A stretch of DNA of 37,806 nt, taken from an uncultured Eubacteriales bacterium. GTDB lineage: Bacteria > Bacillota > Clostridia > Monoglobales > Monoglobaceae. Below, piece after piece: positions 16,464 to 24,996 of this stretch. The stretch's first letter is position 1, and every line of letters starts with the position of its first letter. Both the position numbers and the translations under genes were made by a program. Location of the stretch: contig CAJKNM010000009.1 in the NCBI GenBank assembly GCA_905201285.1, positions 1 through 37,806 of the forward strand, in the 5' to 3' direction. The notes under the pieces are model-generated. The model was given only the letters and a program-made list of their open reading frames with translations. It was not told the origin of the DNA and searched no databases.

Positions 16464-17071
16464 GCTTTTATGAGTTTGCAAGGGCGGTAGTTAAGATTTA
16501 TTATAAAATTTTTTACCGTGTAAAAATTGAGGGACTTGAAAACATTCCGAAAGAGGATGGGTATATTGTCTGTGCGAATCATAAAAGCCTTAATGACCCG
16601 CCGCTTCTTGCGGCGGAGCTTCCGATCAGGTTTCGCTTTATGGCGAAGGAAGAATTATTTGAAAACAAGGTTTTCGGTGCGTTTTTAAGATTTGTCGGCG
16701 CCTTCCCCGTGAAACGAGGAAAGAACGATGTTGCGGCGCTTCGCGCAGCAATGAACATTCTTTCAAACAAGGAAAATCTTATGATTTTTCCCGAAGGAGC
16801 AAGGTCGCCGAAGGGATATATGCACAAGGGCAAGCCGGGAACGGCTCTCATCGCGATTAAATCAAGAGTGAAGATTCTTCCCGTCGGAATTGACGGTGGG
16901 TATAAGCTCTTTTCTAAAATAACAATAAGAGTCGGAAAGCCTATAAGTATGGAAGAATACTATGACGAAAGATTGAGATCCGACAAGCTTCAAGAGATTA
17001 CGGATGAGCGGCTTATGTCCACTATATCACAGCTTTCGGGGGTAAGTACATATGAAAACAGAGATTGCTGA
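16460..17071 (+). CDS. plsC: 1-acyl-sn-glycerol-3-phosphate acyltransferase
   Basis: Adds the second acyl chain to lysophosphatidic acid at the membrane face. The 203-residue protein has the HX4D motif NHKSLND (His41, Asp46), the FPEGARSPKG motif around residue 111, and a conserved VKRGKND block. It is four-base coupled to cmk and overlaps the next gene by 20 bases, forming the cmk-plsC-ispH cluster often seen in Clostridia. Acyl donor preference cannot be read from the sequence. Confidence 0.93.
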   Translation: MSFYEFARAVVKIYYKIFYRVKIEGLENIPKEDGYIVCANHKSLNDPPLLAAELPIRFRFMAKEELFENKVFGAFLRFVGAFPVKRGKNDVAALRAAMNILSNKENLMIFPEGARSPKGYMHKGKPGTALIAIKSRVKILPVGIDGGYKLFSKITIRVGKPISMEEYYDERLRSDKLQEITDERLMSTISQLSGVSTYENRDC

Positions 17072-19319
17072 AAAGGCCGGTTTTTGTTTTGGAGTGGCAC
17101 GTGCGGTGAAGATCGCACGCGAGAATGCCGGCGACGGCGGTTCTGCGGTTACCTATGGGATGCTGATACACAACCGCGATGTAACAGAGGAACTAAAAGA
17201 GCTTGGGGTTGGCATAGTCAACTCAGTCGATGAAATCAATCCGGGTACAAGTGTGATTATAAGGGCACATGGGATTCCGGCAGATGAAGAAGAGGCGATT
17301 AAAAATCGCGGAGCAAATATCATCGACGCGACGTGTCCTTATGTGAAGAAGATTCATTCCATCGTGAGCGGTGCGGCGGAAAGCGGAGCCGATATTATAA
17401 TAGTCGGCGATCCTAAGCATCCCGAGGTAAAGGGAATAAACGGCAGATGCCTCGGCAGAGGGCATATTATAAATTCCGTTGAAGAGGCGGAACAAATAAA
17501 GTCGAATATATTGTCGAATGATGTCGTAATAGTGGCTCAAACGACGCTCAGAAAAGATTTTTTTAAAAAAATTGAAAAAATTTTAAAAAAACATTTTACA
17601 AATGCGAAAATTTTTGATACAATATGTAGTGCAACCGATGAAAGGCAAAGGGCGGCGGCTGAACTTGCGGCACGGGCCGATTGTATGATTGTGATAGGCG
17701 GTGCGGAAAGCTCAAACACCAAAAAGCTGTACGAGCTGTGCAGAGAGCATTGCGAAAATACGGTTGCAGTTGAAAATGACAAAGAATTAAAAAAATATAT
17801 AAAACAGGGGAAGTTCCCCGCATTTAAAAAATTAGTCGGTATTACCGCCGGGGCATCAACCCCGGACACGGTAATCAAGGAGGTCTATTTAACCATGGCG
17901 GAAAACAATGAAATGAACTTTGCAGAAGCGTTGGAGGAAACCTTAAAGCCTATTAAATCGGGCGAGGTTGTAAAAGGTGTAGTTATAGGTGTTACACCTA
18001 CAGAGGTAAGAGTTGACATCGGAAACAAGTATGACGGTGTTATTCCTTTTAATGAACTTACCGATGATACCAACGTTGATATCAATGACCTTGTTAAGGT
18101 TGGCGAAGAGGTTGAGGTTTATGTCGTTCATGTCAGTGACAGAGACGGCGTAGTTACTCTCTCGAAGAAAAAAATTGATGCTGTAAAGGGTATGGAAGAA
18201 CTGAAGACTGCGTTTGAGAACAATGAAATTCTCACAGGTCGCGTAATCGAGCTTGTTAAGGGCGGCGTTGTGTCTATAGTAAACTGCGTTCGCGTATTTA
18301 TTCCTGCATCAGAGTGTGCAGAGAGATTCTTAGCTGATTTGGGCGTATTGCTCGGCACAGAACAGAGATTCAGAATTATCAAGATGGACGTTGACAGACG
18401 CGGCAGACAGAGAGTTGTCGGCTCGATTAAATCGGTTGCAAAGGAAGAGAGCGAAAAGGCTGCTGCTGAATTCTGGGCAAACGCAGAGGAAGGCAAGAAG
18501 TACACCGGTACTGTTAAGTCGCTCACGTCCTTCGGCGCATTTGTTGACCTGGGCGGCGTAGACGGTTTGATTCACATTTCCGAGCTTTCGCCGGTTAGAA
18601 TCTCTCATCCGTCTGAGGCTGTTAAAGTCGGCGATCAGATTGATGTATATATCAAAGAACTCAACAAGGAAGAAAACAGAATTTCTCTCGTTAGAGAGCT
18701 CAAAGAGAAAAAGGCTGAAGAATTCTGGGCAAACGCAGAAATCGGTAAGCACTATGACGGCGTTGTTAAATCGCTCACATCTTTCGGTGCGTTTGTTGAT
18801 CTCGGCGGCGTAGACGGCCTTGTTCACATCTCTGAGCTTTCATGGCAGAGAATCAAGCATCCGTCCGAGGTTGTAAAGGTTGGCGATACAATCAACGTTT
18901 ACATCAAGGATATGAACAAGGAAACAGGCAAGATTTCACTTGGCTATAAGAAGGAAGAGGACAGCCCCTGGGTTAAGGGCACAGAGAATCTTCATGTCGG
19001 CGACACAATTAAGTGCAAAATCGTTCGCATTTTGCCCTTCGGTGCTTTTGCTGAGGTTGCTCCTTATGTTGACGGCCTGATTCACATTTCTCAGATTTCA
19101 AACGAGAGAATCGGAAAGCCGTCTGACGTTCTTGCTATCGGTGATGTTGTTGACGCAAAAATTGTCGAAATCAACAACGATACAAAGCAGATTGGTCTTT
19201 CGATGAAGGCTCTTATGAGCAATCCCGAAGAAGAGGCTGATGCTTCTGAGGACGAGCCCGTTTCTTACACCGAGGACAGCTCATTTACACTGGGCGACCT
19301 TATCGACACAGAGGAATAA
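17052..19319 (+). CDS. ispH: Fusion of HMBPP reductase (IspH) and ribosomal protein S1 repeats
   Basis: This 755-residue fusion is known in Clostridia. Residues 1-281 are IspH/LytB, which reduces HMBPP to IPP and DMAPP in the MEP pathway using a 4Fe-4S cluster. The cluster cysteines are Cys12 (AGFCFGVARAV), Cys95 (DATCPYVKK) and Cys192 (TICSATDERQ), with His40 and TTLRKD also visible. Residues 282-755 hold four S1 RNA-binding repeats beginning near 303; repeats 2 and 3 are nearly identical (AEFWANAE..., SLTSFGAFVDLGGVDGL(I/V)HISELS). The C-terminus is acidic. The ATG is within plsC, overlapping by 20 bases. The S1 half uses more codons typical of highly expressed genes than the IspH half. Met282 has a strong SD in front, so a free S1 protein may also be made. 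A terminator follows at 19338. Confidence 0.95.
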   Translation: MKTEIAEKAGFCFGVARAVKIARENAGDGGSAVTYGMLIHNRDVTEELKELGVGIVNSVDEINPGTSVIIRAHGIPADEEEAIKNRGANIIDATCPYVKKIHSIVSGAAESGADIIIVGDPKHPEVKGINGRCLGRGHIINSVEEAEQIKSNILSNDVVIVAQTTLRKDFFKKIEKILKKHFTNAKIFDTICSATDERQRAAAELAARADCMIVIGGAESSNTKKLYELCREHCENTVAVENDKELKKYIKQGKFPAFKKLVGITAGASTPDTVIKEVYLTMAENNEMNFAEALEETLKPIKSGEVVKGVVIGVTPTEVRVDIGNKYDGVIPFNELTDDTNVDINDLVKVGEEVEVYVVHVSDRDGVVTLSKKKIDAVKGMEELKTAFENNEILTGRVIELVKGGVVSIVNCVRVFIPASECAERFLADLGVLLGTEQRFRIIKMDVDRRGRQRVVGSIKSVAKEESEKAAAEFWANAEEGKKYTGTVKSLTSFGAFVDLGGVDGLIHISELSPVRISHPSEAVKVGDQIDVYIKELNKEENRISLVRELKEKKAEEFWANAEIGKHYDGVVKSLTSFGAFVDLGGVDGLVHISELSWQRIKHPSEVVKVGDTINVYIKDMNKETGKISLGYKKEEDSPWVKGTENLHVGDTIKCKIVRILPFGAFAEVAPYVDGLIHISQISNERIGKPSDVLAIGDVVDAKIVEINNDTKQIGLSMKALMSNPEEEADASEDEPVSYTEDSSFTLGDLIDTEE
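17877..17897 (+). promoter_or_regulatory. Internal ribosome binding site at the IspH/S1 junction
   Basis: AAGGAGG (17877-17883) is followed after 11 bases by an in-frame ATG (17895, Met282 of the fusion), precisely at the boundary between the IspH and S1 parts. It would give a 474-residue S1 protein. The spacing is at the long end of the usual range. Confidence 0.5.
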
Positions 19320-19337
19320 TTAATATGTAATGCCGAT

Positions 19338-19391
19338 AAAAGGGGTTGCTGCAAAACGGAACAGATTAACTCGTTTGCAGCAGCTCCTTTT
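19338..19391 (+). terminator. Terminator after ispH-rpsA
   Basis: AAAAGGGGTTGCTGCAAA (19338-19355) pairs with TTTGCAGCAGCTCCTTTT (19374-19391), leaving an internal bulge and an 18-base loop. The U-tract is short (TTTT). Confidence 0.7.
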
Positions 19392-19463
19392 GGCAATTCC
19401 GCGCTGACAGATGAATTTGACTTAAGTGCGGATTTATCTATTGTTAATGTGAGGTTAGAAATA

Positions 19464-20846
19464 ATGACTATTCAGGAATTTAAACAAAAAGCACGCGGTA
19501 TGAAGATTGCGGTTGTGGGTGCGGGTGTAAGTAACCTTCCGCTTATTCGTATGCTGGCGGAGTGCGGTGCGGATATTTGTGTATATGATAAAAGAACCGC
19601 CGAAAAAATGGGAGAGGTATATGACGAGCTCTGCGGATTGGGAGTAGAAACGGTTCTCGGCGAGAATTATCTTGATAAGATTGCTGACGGAACCGAAATG
19701 GTATTCAAAACGCCGGGGGTGAGGTATGATGTTCCCGCGCTTGTTGAAGCGGAGAAGAATGGGGCGGTTATTTCATCGGAGATGGAACTTTTCTTTGAGA
19801 CGTGTCCTTCAAAAATAATTGCTGTCACGGGAAGTGACGGAAAGACCACAACGACAAGCCTTATCTATGATATGCTGACCCGAGCGGGATATACCTGTCA
19901 TCTCGGCGGAAATATAGGAAGGCCTCTCGTGGCTGAGGTTGAAAACATAAAGCCTTCGGATATTTCGGTTGTAGAGCTTTCAAGCTTTCAGCTTCATACT
20001 ATGAAACGGAGTGCGGACATCGCCGTTGTGACGAATGTTACGCCGAATCACCTCGATTGGCACACTGATTTTAATGAGTATGTGGACGCAAAGCGTGCAG
20101 TGTTTAAGTATCAAAAGCCGGGCGGCAGGGTTGTGTTAAACTATGACAACGATATAACAAGAGGTTTCGGCGAAGGCAGAGACGGTGCGGTTTATTTCAG
20201 TTCTTCGAGGCTTCTTGATGACGGATATTCATTAAAGGACGGAAAGATTGTCAGAACCGAGGGCGGAAGAATCGAACGTGAGGTTTTAGACATTGATACC
20301 ATTTACATTCCCGGTATGCACAATGTCGAAAATTATATGGCTGCGGCCGCTGCTGTTGAGGGGCTTGTTGAGGACGGAACTATCCGAAGAACAGCAACGG
20401 AGTTCAAAGGCGTTCCGCACAGAATCGAATTTGTACGCGAACTCGACGGGGTTAGCTACTATAATGACTCTATCGCGAGCAGTCCTGCCAGAACAACCGC
20501 CGGTCTTAAATCCTTCGGGGACAAGAAGGTCATTCTTATCGCCGGCGGCTATGACAAGAAGATTCCTTTCGACGATTTTGGTGCGGTTGTGAATGAGCAC
20601 GTTAAAAAGCTGGTTCTTGTAGGCTTTACGTCGGAGAAAATTGAAGCGGCGGTAAAGAACGCCGGAAATTATAATAACCTGCCGATTTTCAGGTGTGATG
20701 AATTTAAGGCTGCTGTTGAGAAAGCACGCGAAATTGCACAGCCGGGGGACACAGTAATCCTTTCGCCCGCCTGCGCAAGCTTTGACCTGTTCAAAAATTT
20801 TGAGGATAGGGGAAACACCTTTAAGGATATAGTAAAGGCGTTTTAG
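19464..20846 (+). CDS. murD: UDP-N-acetylmuramoyl-L-alanine--D-glutamate ligase
   Basis: Adds D-Glu to UDP-MurNAc-L-Ala in cytoplasmic peptidoglycan precursor synthesis. The start is ATG 19464, with GTGAGG nine bases upstream; the GTG at 19449 is part of that SD. The 460-residue protein shows an N-terminal Rossmann segment (IAVVGAGVSNLPLI), the ATP loop GSDGKTTTT (about 123-131), VELSSFQL, VTNVTPNHLDWH, and the C-terminal IAGGYDKKIPFD and LSPACASFDLFKNFEDRG that are diagnostic for MurD. It stands alone after a terminator, away from other mur genes. Confidence 0.96.
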   Translation: MTIQEFKQKARGMKIAVVGAGVSNLPLIRMLAECGADICVYDKRTAEKMGEVYDELCGLGVETVLGENYLDKIADGTEMVFKTPGVRYDVPALVEAEKNGAVISSEMELFFETCPSKIIAVTGSDGKTTTTSLIYDMLTRAGYTCHLGGNIGRPLVAEVENIKPSDISVVELSSFQLHTMKRSADIAVVTNVTPNHLDWHTDFNEYVDAKRAVFKYQKPGGRVVLNYDNDITRGFGEGRDGAVYFSSSRLLDDGYSLKDGKIVRTEGGRIEREVLDIDTIYIPGMHNVENYMAAAAAVEGLVEDGTIRRTATEFKGVPHRIEFVRELDGVSYYNDSIASSPARTTAGLKSFGDKKVILIAGGYDKKIPFDDFGAVVNEHVKKLVLVGFTSEKIEAAVKNAGNYNNLPIFRCDEFKAAVEKAREIAQPGDTVILSPACASFDLFKNFEDRGNTFKDIVKAF

Positions 20847-20925
20847 CTGAGACGTATTACTCGGCTCTTCCTGCCTGCGGGAGGGTCGGGAATGTTTGGA
20901 ACGCGGGCGGAAAGGCTGTGTGCAG

Positions 20926-21399
20926 ATGTTTGTTTTTAGTATTGTCAGTATTATTTTTTCGGTGATTATAACGCTTGCGGCATACGGAATAAGTTCGTAT
21001 AGCCTGTATTCGATTGCAAGGCGAAACGGCGTTAAGAATCCGTGGATTGCATTTGTGCCGATTCTGCACTATTACATTATCGGTTCAATATGTGAGGAAT
21101 ATCGGATTTATGGGTATACGGTTAAGAGATTGGATATAGTTATGCCGATAGTCTTGCTGATTCAGGTAATGGCGGCATACGTTCCGTCGTATATTGCATT
21201 TGTTCCGAGTCTTTTGGCGGGGATTTTGATTGCACTTGTTATGCATAAGTTCTTTTATTTGTTTGACCCGCAGCACGCGTTTTTGTTTGCGATAATCTGC
21301 CTGTTCGGCAGGCTGGCGACAGCGATTGTCCTGCTTCTCATTAAGGATTTGCCGATGCAGATGTCCGCAGGTGCGTATAGGTATCCGTTTGAAAGATAA
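20926..21399 (+). CDS. Small multi-pass membrane protein, unknown function
   Basis: This is a 157-residue hydrophobic protein with about four membrane helices: residues 1-25 (FVFSIVSIIFSVIITLAAYGI), around 40-58 (NPWIAFVPILHYYIIGSI), 80-100, and 118-140. The segment KNPWIAFVPILHYYIIG recalls small Clostridial membrane proteins with a W-x-A-F-x-P signature that have no known function. I choose ATG 20926, with GGAAAGG about 10 bases upstream; a TTG at 20896 is the other option. It lies 79 bases downstream of murD on the same strand. Confidence 0.6.
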   Translation: MFVFSIVSIIFSVIITLAAYGISSYSLYSIARRNGVKNPWIAFVPILHYYIIGSICEEYRIYGYTVKRLDIVMPIVLLIQVMAAYVPSYIAFVPSLLAGILIALVMHKFFYLFDPQHAFLFAIICLFGRLATAIVLLLIKDLPMQMSAGAYRYPFER

Positions 21400-21427
21400 A
21401 AAATGACCGCAACGCGGTCATTTTTTT
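21398..21427. terminator. Bidirectional terminator between membrane-protein gene and argB
   Basis: AAAAAATGACCGC (21398-21410), loop AAC, GCGGTCATTTTTTT (21414-21427). It is symmetric with a U-tract on both strands and overlaps the last bases of argB. Confidence 0.9.
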
Positions 21428-22310
21428 ATTTTGTTATCATTGTTCCTATACCGCTGTCGGTGAATATCTCAAGAAGCAGGCAGTGGGGGATTCTTCCGTC
21501 GATAATATGTACGGCGTTTACGCCTGCGTCAAGCGCTTCGAGACCGCCCTTGACCTTAGGAATCATTCCGCCGACTATCTTTTTATCGGCTATCATACGG
21601 TCGATTTCGGGTTTTGTTATCTGATAGATAATTTCCGGACTGTCAACCGATTCCTTTATTCCGTCAATATCGGTGAGAAGAACCAGCTTCTCTGCCTTTA
21701 CTGCCGCGGCAACGGCACCGGCCACTGTGTCGGCGTTTATGTTATAGCTGTTTCCGTCATCATCAACGCCAATCGGCGCAACAACCGGGATATAGTCGCC
21801 GTTTGTCATTATATCAAGCACATTTTCGTTTATATGTACTATATCCCCGACATATCCTATATCTGTTTTCTTTCCGTCAACCTCGGTGTAATATTTTTTG
21901 CACTCAATCAGCTTGCCGTCTATGCCCGAGAGACCGATTCCCTTTCCGCCTTTTGTCCCGAGGAGAGAGACAATTTCCTTGTTTGTCTTGCCGATAAGAA
22001 CCATACGTGCGACTTTCATTGTTTCTTCGTCGGTTACCCTCAGGCCGTTTATAAACTCGCTTTTTATATCAAACTGTTTAAGCGCTGCCGAAATATCCGG
22101 GCCGCCGCCGTGAACCACAATAGGATTGATTCCTATATATTTAAGAAGGGTTATGTCCTCCATAACCTTGTTTTTGAGTTCTTCGTTTATCATTGCATTA
22201 CCGCCATATTTGATAACGACGGTTTTTCCGTAGAACTTTTGAATGTAAGGCAGGGCCTCAATGAGGATTTTTGCCTTGTCTATTATCGGTTTGATTTCAG
22301 GTTGATTCAT
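21426..22310 (-). CDS. argB: Acetylglutamate kinase
   Basis: Phosphorylates N-acetylglutamate, the second step of arginine/ornithine synthesis. The 294-residue protein has the amino-acid-kinase signatures VIKYGGNAM (about 32-40), VHGGGPDIS, GINADTVAGAVAAA and LVLLTDIDGI. It lies 21 bases after argC on the same strand, with AAGGAGG upstream of its ATG. argJ, argD and argF are not in the window. An N-terminal helix before the kinase fold is short but present, as in arginine-inhibited enzymes; feedback behaviour cannot be settled here. Confidence 0.96.
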   Translation of the reverse strand: MNQPEIKPIIDKAKILIEALPYIQKFYGKTVVIKYGGNAMINEELKNKVMEDITLLKYIGINPIVVHGGGPDISAALKQFDIKSEFINGLRVTDEETMKVARMVLIGKTNKEIVSLLGTKGGKGIGLSGIDGKLIECKKYYTEVDGKKTDIGYVGDIVHINENVLDIMTNGDYIPVVAPIGVDDDGNSYNINADTVAGAVAAAVKAEKLVLLTDIDGIKESVDSPEIIYQITKPEIDRMIADKKIVGGMIPKVKGGLEALDAGVNAVHIIDGRIPHCLLLEIFTDSGIGTMITK

Positions 22311-22331
22311 TTTGAACGTCCTCCTTACAAG

Positions 22332-23372
22332 TTACAAATACATAGCGATGTTGCCAAGCCCTGTTCCTTCGGGCAGACCGCACATAATATTCATATTTTG
22401 AATTGCCTGTCCGGCCGCGCCTTTTATTAGGTTGTCGAGGCACGATATTATTACAGCGCGGTTCAGGCGCTCGTCAACAACGATGCCGATGCCGACACGG
22501 TTTGAGCCGGTGACGTGCTTAACCTCGGGGAGACTTCCCGCGTCATACACCGTGATGAACTGTTCATCCTTATAAAAGGCTTTATACAGAGCGACAAGCT
22601 CTTCGGTAGTTTTTTTCTCTCTAAGGTTTATGTAACAGGTCGCGAAGATTCCGCGCTTCATCGGCGCAAGGTGCGGTGTGAATGAAAGGATAATATCCTC
22701 GCCCGCGGCGTGTGAAAGCTCCTGTTCGATTTCCGAGGTGTGACGGTGCGTTGCTACCTTATACGCTTTCATGGTTTCGGTGCACTCGCAGAATAGGTTA
22801 GGAAGTTTAAGGCCCCTTCCGGCACCGGTAACGCCCGACTTAGCATCTATTATAATACTGCTGTTATCGGCATAGCCGGAATGAACTATGGGATACAGAC
22901 CTGTGATTGAACAGGTGGTGTAACAACCGGGATTACCGATCAGGCGTGCGCCTTTAATTTTATCGCGATATAGCTCACAAAGCCCGTATACCGACTTTTC
23001 AAGAAGCTCGGGTGCGGAATGAGGCTGGCCGTACCATTTTTCGTATACGGCGGGGTCATCATAACGGAAGTCACCGGATAGGTCTACTATTTTAAGACCC
23101 TTGTCATAGAGCGAGGGAATAACCTCTTTTGACGCGCCATGCGGCAGGGCGGTGAAAACAACATCACAGTTTTCTGAAATATCATCAACATCAAGCGCAG
23201 AAAATTCCATATCACAGATACCTCGGAGATTGGGGTACAAATCCGAAATTTTAATGCCGACATTTGAATGTGACACAACTCTTGCTAATGTAACCCCACT
23301 GTGTCTGAGCAGAAGTCGGACCGTTTCGATTCCTGCATAACCGGTTGCTCCCAATACTCCAACTTTAATCAT
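22332..23372 (-). CDS. argC: N-acetyl-gamma-glutamyl-phosphate reductase
   Basis: NADPH-dependent third step of arginine synthesis. The start is most likely the ATG at 23370-23372 (MIKVGVLGATGYAG), with AGAGAGATGA upstream; an in-frame ATG three codons earlier lies in that SD. The 346-residue protein has the nucleotide loop GATGYAG, the catalytic Cys150 in IGNPGCYTT, FTPHLAPMKRGI, and a late VTGSNRVGIG. It heads the argC-argB operon from its own promoter. Confidence 0.96.
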   Translation of the reverse strand: MIKVGVLGATGYAGIETVRLLLRHSGVTLARVVSHSNVGIKISDLYPNLRGICDMEFSALDVDDISENCDVVFTALPHGASKEVIPSLYDKGLKIVDLSGDFRYDDPAVYEKWYGQPHSAPELLEKSVYGLCELYRDKIKGARLIGNPGCYTTCSITGLYPIVHSGYADNSSIIIDAKSGVTGAGRGLKLPNLFCECTETMKAYKVATHRHTSEIEQELSHAAGEDIILSFTPHLAPMKRGIFATCYINLREKKTTEELVALYKAFYKDEQFITVYDAGSLPEVKHVTGSNRVGIGIVVDERLNRAVIISCLDNLIKGAAGQAIQNMNIMCGLPEGTGLGNIAMYL

Positions 23373-23411
23373 GAAAATCATCTCTCTTTATAAAAAATAT
23401 CTACGATTCCC

Positions 23412-23440
23412 ATTATACCCTATTCGTCAATATTTTTCAA
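23412..23440 (-). promoter_or_regulatory. Sigma-A promoter of argCB
   Basis: On the minus strand TTGAAA (23435-23440), 17 bases, TATAAT (23412-23417), about 40 bases upstream of argC. No clear ARG-box palindrome was found at it. Confidence 0.78.
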
Positions 23441-23554
23441 GTAAAAAGGAAAAAAGAAATATTTTTGGTTATTTTTTCGGGGAAAAAATCGGGCAAATTA
23501 GTTCTTTATACATATTTACTAAAAAGAAAATTTTAAATTTGTGTAATTAGGCTC

Positions 23555-23583
23555 TAACATTTTCCGTGAAAATGTGTTACAAT
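23555..23583 (+). promoter_or_regulatory. Extended -10 promoter of the ABC ATPase gene with palindrome in the spacer
   Basis: TGTTACAAT (extended -10; TACAAT at 23578-23583) with only a weak -35 (TAACAT, 23555-23560). The palindrome ACATTTTC-CGT-GAAAATGT (23557-23575) fills the spacer, exactly where a repressor would block RNA polymerase. The leader to the ATG is about 55 bases. Confidence 0.55.
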
Positions 23584-23645
23584 AAGTTATACAAATTAAG
23601 TCATATATTATTTGGTGTTAGATTTATATTAGGAGGTTTTTTTAT

Positions 23646-24758
23646 ATGGCAAGCTTAAGTCTGAAGCATATCACCAAGACATACTCGGGTGGCTTCACAG
23701 CTGTTACTGATTTTAATCTGGATATTGAGGATAAAGAATTTATAATTTTCGTTGGTCCGTCCGGCTGCGGTAAGTCGACAACATTGAGAATGATCGCCGG
23801 CCTGGAAGAAATTACTGAAGGTGAACTTTACATAGGCGACAAACTTATGAACGATGTTATCCCGAAGGACAGAGATATCGCGATGGTTTTCCAGAACTAT
23901 GCACTTTATCCGCACATGACAGTGTTTGAGAATATGGCATTTGGCCTTAAACTCAGAAAGGTTCCTAAGGCTGAAATTAAAAAGAAGGTTACTGAGGCTG
24001 CTCAGATTCTCGGTATTGAACATCTTCTTGACAGAAAGCCGAAGGCTTTGTCAGGCGGTCAGAGACAGCGTGTTGCTCTTGGACGTGCTATCGTGCGTGA
24101 ACCTAAGGTATTCCTTATGGATGAGCCGCTTTCAAACCTTGATGCTAAGCTGAGAGTTCAGATGAGAACCGAGATAGGTAAGCTTCATAAAAAGCTTCAG
24201 ACAACATTTATATATGTAACCCATGACCAGACAGAGGCTATGACAATGGGTACAAGAATTGTTGTTATGAAGGATGGTATTATTCAGCAGGTGGATACAC
24301 CTTCAAATCTTTATATGTATCCGTGTAATGTATTCGTTGCAGGTTTTATCGGAAGTCCTCAGATGAACTTCATCGATGTTACTGTTGACGTTAAAGAAGA
24401 TGGTACTTATCTTACAAATAATCACTTTAAGATTAAGCTTCCTGACGGAAAGGGCAAGAAGGAAGAACTTCGTGCTTACAACGGCAAGCAGGTTATTATG
24501 GGTATCAGACCTGAGGATATTTATGATGATGAAGCATATATTTCGGCTGCTCCCGATTGTAACTTTGATGTTAAGATTGACCTCACAGAAATGATGGGTG
24601 CTGAGACATACCTGTACTTCAAGGTTGAGGATGTTAACTTCACCGCGAGAGTTAATCCGAGAACAACTTCAAAGCTTGGCCAGACGATTAAGGTTGCGCT
24701 TGATGCAAACAAGATTCATCTGTTTGATAAGGATACAGAAAACTGTATTATACATTAA
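23646..24758 (+). CDS. Sugar-type ABC transporter ATP-binding protein (MsmK/UgpC/MalK family)
   Basis: Cytoplasmic ATPase of carbohydrate importers. The 370-residue protein has Walker A GPSGCGKSTT at 37-46, a Q-loop (VFQNYALYPH), signature LSGGQRQRV at 135-143, Walker B VFLMDEP at 155-161, the switch His in YVTHDQTEA, and the C-terminal regulatory OB-type domain (GIRPEDI.., FIGSPQMNF). No permease or binding-protein genes adjoin it: it is monocistronic between its own promoter and a terminator. This is the arrangement of shared ATPases such as MsmX/MsmK that energise several sugar transporters encoded elsewhere; the sharing is inference. The SD AGGAGG is strong. Confidence 0.92.
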   Translation: MASLSLKHITKTYSGGFTAVTDFNLDIEDKEFIIFVGPSGCGKSTTLRMIAGLEEITEGELYIGDKLMNDVIPKDRDIAMVFQNYALYPHMTVFENMAFGLKLRKVPKAEIKKKVTEAAQILGIEHLLDRKPKALSGGQRQRVALGRAIVREPKVFLMDEPLSNLDAKLRVQMRTEIGKLHKKLQTTFIYVTHDQTEAMTMGTRIVVMKDGIIQQVDTPSNLYMYPCNVFVAGFIGSPQMNFIDVTVDVKEDGTYLTNNHFKIKLPDGKGKKEELRAYNGKQVIMGIRPEDIYDDEAYISAAPDCNFDVKIDLTEMMGAETYLYFKVEDVNFTARVNPRTTSKLGQTIKVALDANKIHLFDKDTENCIIH

Positions 24759-24782
24759 TCTGATTAAAAAGGTATAAGAATG

Positions 24783-24820
24783 GGGAATTTGCATTGATTG
24801 CGGATTCCCTGTTTTTGTTT
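24783..24820 (+). terminator. Terminator after the ABC ATPase gene
   Basis: GGGAATTTGC (24783-24792) pairs with GCGGATTCCC (24800-24809), 10 pairs including two G-T, with loop ATTGATT, followed by TGTTTTTGTTT. Confidence 0.85.
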
Positions 24821-24887
24821 AAAACGTTACAGAAAAATTACATTTAGCTTTAAATAAAATAAAATTTAAAAAATTTCGCAAAAACAC

Positions 24888-24916
24888 TTGAAAAATTCTT
24901 GAATATATGGTACAAT
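24888..24916 (+). promoter_or_regulatory. Sigma-A promoter of secG
   Basis: TTGAAA (24888-24893), 17 bases, TACAAT (24911-24916) with an extended TGG. An A/T-rich UP-like tract lies upstream (24850-24885). Confidence 0.78.
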
Positions 24917-24996
24917 GGAGCGTACTGAGTGTTATATATCAAACAAGATTAATTAGAGCGAAAACAATGTATCGCAAGATACAAGGAGGAAGTAAA

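Noticed and set aside
17556..17595. A- and T-rich homopolymer runs within ispH that could cause slippage or a frameshift
   Set aside because: The reading frame stays open and the flanking IspH motifs (TTLRKD and TICSATDERQ) are in the same frame, so no frameshift is needed.
21483..22430. 315-codon plus-strand open frame antisense to argB and argC
   Set aside because: Both arg genes are unambiguous on the minus strand; the antisense product has low-complexity Tyr/Val/Cys content and no family resemblance.
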